Assembly (NCBI GenBank): GCA_030672805.1
Contig: DAOVFR010000112.1
Span: 1-7,880 of the forward strand
Source of the DNA: Candidatus Krumholzibacteriota bacterium
GTDB taxonomy: Bacteria > Krumholzibacteriota > Krumholzibacteriia > Krumholzibacteriales > Krumholzibacteriaceae
Direction of reading: 5' to 3'
Length of the DNA stretch: 7,880 nucleotides
Shown here: piece by piece, positions 1 to 4,336 of the stretch
Numbering within the stretch: position 1 is the stretch's first letter
Layout of the letters: every line of letters begins with the position of its first letter
Program-made: the position numbers and the translations under genes
The notes under the pieces: generated by a model
What the model was told of the DNA's origin: nothing
What the model saw: only the letters and a program-made list of their open reading frames with translations
Database searches by the model: none

Positions 1-1
1 C

Positions 2-118
2 AAGCGGGCTGATGTCAGGGTATCGCGCGGCAGCACGATACGGGTAAACCACAACGTCTACTCGGTCGATAGCCGATTGATCGGAGAAACTGTCAATGTA
101 CGGCTATATGCCGAGCTT
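2..118 (+). pseudogene. IS21-family transposase IstA, C-terminal fragment
   Basis: About 39 codons read on the plus strand resemble the C-terminal beta-barrel region of IS21-family IstA transposases. The recognisable stretch is 'STIRVNHNVYSVDSRLIGE' followed by 'VNVRLYAEL', like the family pattern STIRVkkNVYSVPSRLIGE..VRLY. The fragment enters from outside the window. After about position 118 the frame stays open to a TAA at 230-232, but the residues are no longer IstA-like, because the DNA there is the reverse strand of another IstA start. IstA is the DDE transposase of IS21 elements and normally works with the ATPase IstB, which is not seen here. The fragment is judged a remnant. The family call is from remembered consensus, not an alignment. 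Confidence 0.7.
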
Positions 119-172
119 TCGTGCTATGGCCCGCTGCGAAAGCCCATTCCTCTCGAGCATCACTATGTCCAA
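107..172 (-). pseudogene. IS21-family transposase IstA, N-terminal HTH fragment
   Basis: Read leftwards from a TTG at 172 (AAGGAG lies 5 bases upstream), 22 codons encode a start like that of IS21 IstA: 'MLERNGLSQRAIARKLGI', the first helices of a helix-turn-helix. A TAG at 104-106 ends it where 'SRNTVRKYL' would be expected. The DNA from there leftwards is instead an IstA C-terminus on the opposite strand, so the coding region was cut by a rearrangement rather than a point mutation. An in-frame extension upstream to 286 is possible but has low-complexity, unconvincing residues. The adjacent repeats at 289-334 support an IS21-family end in the expected place, just upstream of istA. Confidence 0.6.
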
Positions 173-288
173 AATGGTCTCCTTTTTTTCATCCTGTCTT
201 TCTCCACTTTGCTGGGTAAATCCACAATATAACCCTTTTTCCCCAAACCCGCGCCCCCGGGGAATACCACCCCACTCCCCACTCAAAG

Positions 289-334
289 TGGCTCACTTTT
301 AAACGACCATTATTGGCTCAATTTAACACGACCA
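289..334. repeat. Two 21-bp direct repeats, IS21-family terminal repeats
   Basis: Copies at 289-309 and 314-334 both begin TGGCTCA and end ACGACCA. They match at 18 of 21 positions and sit 25 bases apart start to start. IS21-family elements characteristically carry several such spaced repeats at each end as transposase binding sites, and these lie just upstream of the minus-strand istA start. Read on the minus strand the outer copy begins TGGTCGTG. The element tip is therefore at 334 or, using a TGTAGC start, at 340. Confidence 0.65.
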
Positions 335-352
335 GCTACACGGAGATGCGCG

Positions 353-970
353 GTGCTCGAAAAGAGACTCAAGATCGTATTCGGTGTGGACCCCGAGTTC
401 ATGAATAAAGTAAATCAGGTGAAAGAGCTTTTATCTGCGAGATATCCCAAGGGACTTGATTTTGAAACCCTGTTCGAGGCTCTCATGGACGAGTATATCG
501 AGCGACACAGCCCTGAGGCCAGGATGAGACGAAGAAAGATGCGTGCAGCAAAGGCTGAGAAATCTCGGAAGACCACGAACGGAGCGCAGGCGGCATGCGG
601 GAAGGATCATGAGGCTGTGAAGGAACGTGAGGATGGGACGGAAAACCGGTCCCAGCGGAAGAACTCACGCACCAAAAATAGTTCCGTGCAGGATGGGCGC
701 CGGGATGTGCCGGAGAATTCACGATTCATCCCCCGTGCCGTGCGTGACGAGGTGTTCACAAGAGATGGAGGGCAGTGCACCTTCGTGAGCCCGAATGGAA
801 CGAGATGCGAATCGAGATGTAACCTGGAAATAGATCATATAGTTCCGTATTCGAGGGGCGGTGGCAACAAAGCAGGCAATCTCAGGCTCCTGTGTCCGGA
901 ACACAACCGCCTGGAGGCGGAGAGGGAATACGGAAAAGAGTTCATGCAGCGATATTACCGCAGGGAGTGA
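353..970 (+). CDS. HNH endonuclease-domain protein, apparently 5'-truncated
   Basis: This 205-residue product carries an HNH nuclease domain at its C-terminus (about residues 123-205). It contains 'RDGGQCTF', the catalytic-type motif 'LEIDHIVPYSRGG', then 'NLRLLCPEHN'. The Asp-His pair and the final Asn/His are present, with cysteines before and after that may bind metal. Residues 1-60 match the middle domain of a larger family, common in Myxococcota and Desulfobacterota, in which this region precedes a basic linker and the HNH domain. Full-length relatives (from memory) have about 150-200 more N-terminal residues, missing here because an IS21-type end lies at 334-340. The start is a GTG at 353 with GGAG 7 bases upstream; the frame is also open further into the element. 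Residues 60-120 are a charged low-complexity linker. Substrate unknown. The fragment might still be expressed, but a decaying pseudogene is equally likely. Confidence 0.75.
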   Translation: MLEKRLKIVFGVDPEFMNKVNQVKELLSARYPKGLDFETLFEALMDEYIERHSPEARMRRRKMRAAKAEKSRKTTNGAQAACGKDHEAVKEREDGTENRSQRKNSRTKNSSVQDGRRDVPENSRFIPRAVRDEVFTRDGGQCTFVSPNGTRCESRCNLEIDHIVPYSRGGGNKAGNLRLLCPEHNRLEAEREYGKEFMQRYYRRE

Positions 971-974
971 GGCG

Positions 975-1184
975 TTAGGGCTCATGAGATGGTGGGAAAG
1001 GGCCGGTCTCAAATAACCTGTCCTCTCCCACCACTCGGGCATGCATGTGCGAGATCGGGAATATCAGCCTTGAACCGTTGAAAAGATCATCACCGCGGAT
1101 CCTGTCGTCGGTCATCACCACCGTGCTCGATTCCGGCTGCGAGCGGTGGGGGCCCCTCCCGGCGCCACCCGCGGAGGAACGGCG
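975..1184 (-). pseudogene. Unrecognised open frame, likely gene remnant
   Basis: This 69-codon open stretch runs leftwards from just after a TGA (1185-1187) to a TAA at 975-977. Its latter half looks protein-like: 'VVMTDDRIRGDDLFNGSR', then 'LIFPISHMHARVVGEDRLFE', with mixed acidic and hydrophobic residues and GC-rich third positions. No start with a ribosome-binding site is seen; the only internal ATG is at 1115. It is in the same frame as the AT-rich remnant to its right, but composition changes at the join, so the two may be unrelated. I do not recognise the family. Chance openness in GC-rich DNA is possible. Confidence 0.3.
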
Positions 1185-1459
1185 TCAGGGAAGATAAGGG
1201 ATTATGTCAATCTGCCCGAAGTGGGAATCAGATACTCGAGCCTTTATTGCCAATACGGCATAATCAATTTCGACTTGTGATTCTGATAATTCCTTGGGAA
1301 GGTTAAAGTACATTAGTATTCTCTCATCTCTTTTATCATCTGGGGAGACAATAACCGATATTTAATTTGGCACCAGAAATATCGGCCTCCCTTGTTTTGA
1401 GTTGTTCATCGATGACTTTAATCATCGATTTACGGGGAGGCCACTTTTTTATTTGACAT
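1185..1459 (-). pseudogene. Small unrecognised gene, probably frameshifted
   Basis: This is an AT-rich minus-strand stretch 28 bases downstream of the miaA stop. An ATG at 1459 preceded by AAAGGAAA opens 'MSNKKVASP', then stops. Coding-like sequence resumes one base out of frame at 1425 ('MIKVIDEQLKTREADISG'). It shifts by one base again near 1356-1362 into a 56-codon stretch that includes 'VIVSPDDKRDERILMYFNLP' and 'VEIDYAVLAIKARV' and ends at TGA 1185. Both shifts go the same way, as if single bases were inserted. Together the pieces would give a protein of about 90 residues. I recognise no family. Base composition differs from the mut genes, suggesting transfer. Alternatives are sequencing errors in an intact gene, or a short genuine ORF starting at the internal ATG of the last piece. 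Confidence 0.4.
1384..1450 (+). terminator. Nested hairpin with T-tract, possible plus-strand terminator
   Basis: An outer perfect 8-bp stem pairs GGCCTCCC (1384-1391) with GGGAGGCC (1435-1442). It encloses an inner perfect 8-bp stem pairing ATCGATGA (1408-1415) with TCATCGAT (1422-1429) around a 6-base loop. Immediately after the outer stem on the plus strand comes ACTTTTTTATTT, the layout of an intrinsic terminator. The 16-base bulge between the stems is unusual. The minus strand lacks a T-run after the hairpin, so this is not a good terminator for the mut-miaA operon. It would stop plus-strand transcription from running antisense into miaA. Confidence 0.35.
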
Positions 1460-1487
1460 TTTCCTTTACCTACTCAACTTTAATAAG

Positions 1488-2441
1488 TTACAAGGAATTA
1501 CCGGGGAAAACCGGGGAATGTCCGTCAAGGCGCGAAGTGATAAGCTTGAGGACCGCTTGAACGGTTGAAGAGTCCAGGGGGTTGTACCATTCAATCCCTT
1601 CCTCTTTGCGAAACCAGGTCATCTGCCTCTTTGCATACTGTCCTGTCTGACGCGATATCGTTTCGATCATCTCGTCCCTGGTGATCTCACCCCTAATGAA
1701 TGAGATGGATTCCGGATAGCCGAGCGTCTTCATGCCGGGCCATTCGGGGTTAGCTCCCCCATCGAGGAGAGATCTCACTTCCTCTATCCACCCGGACTCG
1801 ATCATATGAACGGTCCGCTCTTGAATCCGCTCGATAAGTAATTTTCTCGGTATCTCCAGGCCGATTTTAATGAAACGTGTATCATCAACCACTCCTCTTT
1901 CCACCTGTTGTTTGTAATGATCGCTCAGCGGTGATCCCGTCAGCTCGTATACCTCAAGCGCCCGAACGATACGGTAGCGGTCGTTCGGATGGATTCGTGC
2001 ATGGCTGCCGGGATCCGCCTCGGAAAGTCTCCGGCACAGCTCGCCGGTCGGAATGTCATCGACCGATGCTGCGAATGCTTCACGCTTCGAGGGCTCGAGA
2101 TCCACCTGGAACAGCCCCTTGAAAATCGAGCGGAAGTATAGACCCGATCCTCCGACAAGAAACGGGAGCTTACCCCTATCCTGGATTTCACTCATGGTTT
2201 TCCCGGCCATGGCGGCGTATTTTTTCGCGTTGTTTCTCTCGTGAAGTTCGAGAATATCTATCATGTGATGTGGTATTAGCGCCCTGTCGTCCGTTGACGG
2301 TTTTGCGGTTCCGATGTATATGTGTTTGTATGCCTGGCGGGAATCGACCGATACGATCTCTCCCCCGAGCTCGAGTGCAAGTTCGAGGGCTAACCGGCTC
2401 TTACCGACGGCAGTCGGTCCCATTATGGCGACGGTGGCCAT
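1488..2441 (-). CDS. miaA: tRNA dimethylallyltransferase MiaA
   Basis: MiaA transfers a dimethylallyl group from DMAPP to the N6 of A37, next to the anticodon in tRNAs that read UNN codons, in the cytoplasm. The 317-residue product has the usual family length. Seen in order: P-loop 'GPTAVGKS' (8-15), 'DSRQ' (33-36, catalytic Asp and substrate-recognition region), 'GTAKP' (44-48), 'HHMID' (58-62), 'VGGSGLY' (96-102), 'IHPNDRYRIVRALEVYE' (150-166), 'GYPE' (241-244) and 'QYAKRQMTWFR' (268-278). The ATG at 2441 is chosen over the preceding TTG at 2444 because GGAG lies 5 bases upstream and the ATG shares its A with the mutL TGA stop. This one-base overlap suggests translational coupling. mutL-miaA linkage is widespread in bacteria. 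All key motifs are intact, so the gene is presumably functional. Confidence 0.97.
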   Translation of the reverse strand: MATVAIMGPTAVGKSRLALELALELGGEIVSVDSRQAYKHIYIGTAKPSTDDRALIPHHMIDILELHERNNAKKYAAMAGKTMSEIQDRGKLPFLVGGSGLYFRSIFKGLFQVDLEPSKREAFAASVDDIPTGELCRRLSEADPGSHARIHPNDRYRIVRALEVYELTGSPLSDHYKQQVERGVVDDTRFIKIGLEIPRKLLIERIQERTVHMIESGWIEEVRSLLDGGANPEWPGMKTLGYPESISFIRGEITRDEMIETISRQTGQYAKRQMTWFRKEEGIEWYNPLDSSTVQAVLKLITSRLDGHSPVFPGNSL

Positions 2442-4216
2442 CAACGCTCCGATGAAACAGTTCTGTGGAAGCGCCGTTCGAGATCCGCGATGTTTACGCG
2501 CAGAATTGTAGGTCTACCGTGGGGGCATGTGAAGGGAAACTCCGTCGCGAAGAGCTGGTCGATGAGACTTTCCATTTCCCCGGCGGAGAGTTTCGTTCCA
2601 GCCTTGATCGCCGCGCGGCAGGCGAATGATTTGATGAAATCCTCGACGCCGGTTCTGGCGGTGTTTCTTTCACCGAGTATTTCCGTCAGGAGGTGTCCCT
2701 CACTCCAGTTTCTGACTCCTCCGGGAATTCCATGGATTATGATCGATCTGAGACCGAAGGGTTCCACCTCGAACCCGAGTGTCGGGAGGGTGTCCGACAG
2801 CTTCTCGTACCGTTCATACTCCGCGGGAGAAAGTTCGATGGTTGCCGGAAAAAGGAGTGATTGGATCGCCGGTTTCTCGCCCGCCATATTCCTCTTGGCC
2901 CTGTCAAAGAGAATCCGTTCGTGTGCGGCGTGCTGGTCGACAAAGACCATGCCGCCGCGTATCTGGATGAGGATATAGCTCTGGTGAAGCTGCCAGTAGA
3001 GTTTGCCTGATGAGATGATATCCGCCCGTTCTTCTCCCTCGAAGAGTGACAGGGGCGCTTCATGGAAAATCCACCCGGGCTTACCGGCTGGCACCCCGCA
3101 CGGCCCAGGCTCTCCTGATGGAATAACCGGCGTGGTGCCCGCTTCCGTGGAACCGGTGCCGGTCGAGCCTTTCTGCTCGTGTGGAAAGATGCTATGATAC
3201 ACCGATTCGACCTTTTCCCTGAACGATATGGTGTTGCCTTTCAGGGCGCCGCGTACCGCGGACGAGATGAGCCGGTGTATATCCCTCTCGTTTCTGAACC
3301 GTATCTCGGCCTTTGTCGGGTGCACGTTGATATCGATACCGTCGGGCGGAATCTTCAGGAAAATAAGAACGTACGGGAACCTTCCGTCCGGGATCAGGGA
3401 TCGGTATGCCTGGTGCACGGCGTGACTGAGGAGTCGGTCCTTGATCAGCCTTCCGTTGATAAAATAGTACTGCTTCGAGCGATTGCCCCTGGTGATGTTC
3501 GGCAGGGACAGGTAGCCGTGCACCCGGAGCCGTGGTGAGACTTTCTCCAGTGTGGTCATATGCTGGAATACCTCGGAGCTGAATATAACTTCCACCCGCT
3601 CGCGGAGTGTCGAGGGAGGCAGCGAGATGATGTTTCTTCCACCCTCGATCAGGTTGAACCCGGATTCGGGAAATGCAAGCGAGAAGCTCTCGACGAGCGA
3701 GTTGATCCGGCGCAGTTCGGACGTTCCGGAGGAGAGGAATTCCAGGCGCGCAGGAAGGTTGAAAAAGAGGTCCTGAACGATCACCTCCGTCCCCGGATTT
3801 CCAACGTATGGGGAATCGTTCAGGAGATCGTTGCCGCTCCACTGAATTTCCCTGCCGACATCCTCATCCCTCGTCCTCGATCTGATAGTAAAGCGGCTGA
3901 CGGCGCGGATACTCGCGAGCGCCTCTCCCCTGAAGCCGAGCGTGTCGATCTTGAGAAGATCTCCCGTATCGCTGATCTTGCTCGTGGCAAAGTTTTGCAC
4001 TGCCAGCGGGAGTTCCGATGACGGGATGCCCACACCGTCATCCTCGACCGCGATACGCTTCCTGCCTCCTTCAAGGAGTGCTACGGAGATCCGGCGCGAG
4101 GACGCATCCAGTGAGTTCTCAAGGAGTTCCTTGACAACGCTGGACGGACGTTCTATCACCTCCCCGGCGGCTATCTTGCCGGCTACCTCCGGGGTCAGTT
4201 TCCTGATCGGAGACAC
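2441..4216 (-). CDS. mutL: DNA mismatch repair protein MutL (endonuclease type)
   Basis: MutL couples MutS mismatch recognition to strand removal. The 591-residue product has an N-terminal GHKL ATPase with motif I 'ENSLDAS' (33-39), 'EDDGVGI' (58-64) and 'GFRGEAL' (94-100), then 'DLFFNLPARLEF' (149-160), 'FINGRLIKD' (252-260) and 'DINVHPTKAEIRF' (295-307). A Gly/Pro-rich linker spans about 340-400. The C-terminal dimerisation domain carries the metal-dependent nicking motifs 'DQHAAHER' (427-434), 'ACRAAIKAG' (532-540), 'CPHGRPT' (564-570) and 'FHR' (583-585). The last Glu of DQHA(x)2E(x)4E is Asp438. The usual RHxTSK reads 'NFATSK' (75-80). I chose GTG at 4216 because GGGAGG sits 5 bases upstream and conservation begins there. 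An ATG at 4267 would add 17 residues but lacks a ribosome-binding site. The gene overlaps miaA by one base and lies 120 bases downstream of the GAF gene. Confidence 0.97.
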   Translation of the reverse strand: MSPIRKLTPEVAGKIAAGEVIERPSSVVKELLENSLDASSRRISVALLEGGRKRIAVEDDGVGIPSSELPLAVQNFATSKISDTGDLLKIDTLGFRGEALASIRAVSRFTIRSRTRDEDVGREIQWSGNDLLNDSPYVGNPGTEVIVQDLFFNLPARLEFLSSGTSELRRINSLVESFSLAFPESGFNLIEGGRNIISLPPSTLRERVEVIFSSEVFQHMTTLEKVSPRLRVHGYLSLPNITRGNRSKQYYFINGRLIKDRLLSHAVHQAYRSLIPDGRFPYVLIFLKIPPDGIDINVHPTKAEIRFRNERDIHRLISSAVRGALKGNTISFREKVESVYHSIFPHEQKGSTGTGSTEAGTTPVIPSGEPGPCGVPAGKPGWIFHEAPLSLFEGEERADIISSGKLYWQLHQSYILIQIRGGMVFVDQHAAHERILFDRAKRNMAGEKPAIQSLLFPATIELSPAEYERYEKLSDTLPTLGFEVEPFGLRSIIIHGIPGGVRNWSEGHLLTEILGERNTARTGVEDFIKSFACRAAIKAGTKLSAGEMESLIDQLFATEFPFTCPHGRPTILRVNIADLERRFHRTVSSER

Positions 4217-4221
4217 CTGAA

Positions 4222-4227
4222 CCTCCC
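4222..4227 (-). promoter_or_regulatory. Ribosome-binding site of mutL
   Basis: GGGAGG (within AAGGGAGG) lies 5 bases before the GTG at 4216. It decides the start, since the longer ATG candidate at 4267 has no such site. Confidence 0.7.
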
Positions 4228-4287
4228 TTGCCCTCACCAGGGGCTGAATAAAGGGGCCCGGATCCATTCACGGTAAATCCGGATGGA

Positions 4288-4317
4288 AAGATATCACAGT
4301 ATATATGGATTGAGCAA
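4288..4317 (-). promoter_or_regulatory. Possible sigma-70-like promoter for mutL-miaA
   Basis: In the 120-base gap before mutL, the minus strand has TTGCTC (4312-4317) and TATCTT (4288-4293) separated by 18 bases. The gap is locally AT-rich and also contains TATACT. This could give mutL-miaA a start independent of the upstream genes. The match is weak, and neither the real sigma factor nor its consensus in this organism is known. Confidence 0.22.
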
Positions 4318-4336
4318 TGGGGAAAAACGGCGGTTA

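Larger units (their letters stand above)
1..340. mobile_element. Rearranged IS21-family element remnant(s), right end
   Basis: This block combines an IstA C-terminal fragment on the plus strand, an IstA N-terminal fragment on the minus strand and the IS21-type terminal repeats. A single intact element cannot have istA start and end facing each other in this way. At least two copies, or one copy plus an inversion/deletion, must have been joined near 104-118. The left limit is outside the window. The right limit is about 334-340, where the HNH reading frame begins. No target-site duplication can be checked. Confidence 0.6.
971..1487. other. Gene-poor region with remnants and hairpins
   Basis: No intact gene is visible between the HNH frame and miaA. 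The left part (to about 1190) is GC-rich and the right part (about 1200-1480) is clearly AT-rich, so two pieces of different origin may be joined near 1190. The minus strand carries two remnant-like coding stretches, listed separately. A hairpin joins 990-997 to 1026-1033 (8 bp, perfect, with further pairs after a mismatch) but has no T-tract on either side. A nested hairpin lies at 1384-1442. I see no tRNA, no CRISPR repeat and no obvious promoter. Confidence 0.6.

Noticed and set aside
1..103. Continuation of the minus-strand IstA frame beyond its TAG
   Set aside because: The residues look unlike IstA there, whereas the plus strand gives a clear IstA C-terminal motif over the same bases.
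984..1036. Hairpin after the HNH gene as an intrinsic terminator
   Set aside because: The 8-bp stem is real, but no T-tract follows it on either strand.
719..1042. A 107-codon minus-strand open frame opposite the HNH gene
   Set aside because: The plus strand has a clear HNH motif in this region. The part beyond 970 is better read in the frame that ends at 975.
1185..1187. TGA read as selenocysteine, joining the 1185-1355 and 975-1184 stretches
   Set aside because: No SECIS-like hairpin with a suitable loop is apparent right after the TGA, base composition changes at the join, and frameshifts upstream already suggest decay.
2490..2978. A 162-codon plus-strand open frame antisense to mutL
   Set aside because: It is antisense to the conserved C-terminal domain of MutL, with no ribosome-binding site and no recognisable motif.
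3192..3842. A 216-codon open frame on the minus strand overlapping mutL
   Set aside because: It lies in another frame of the strongly conserved mutL coding region. Its residues are rich in Arg/Pro and resemble no family; it is a shadow.
3560..4021. A 153-codon plus-strand open frame antisense to mutL
   Set aside because: It lies opposite the GHKL ATPase motifs; openness is explained by codon bias of the true gene.
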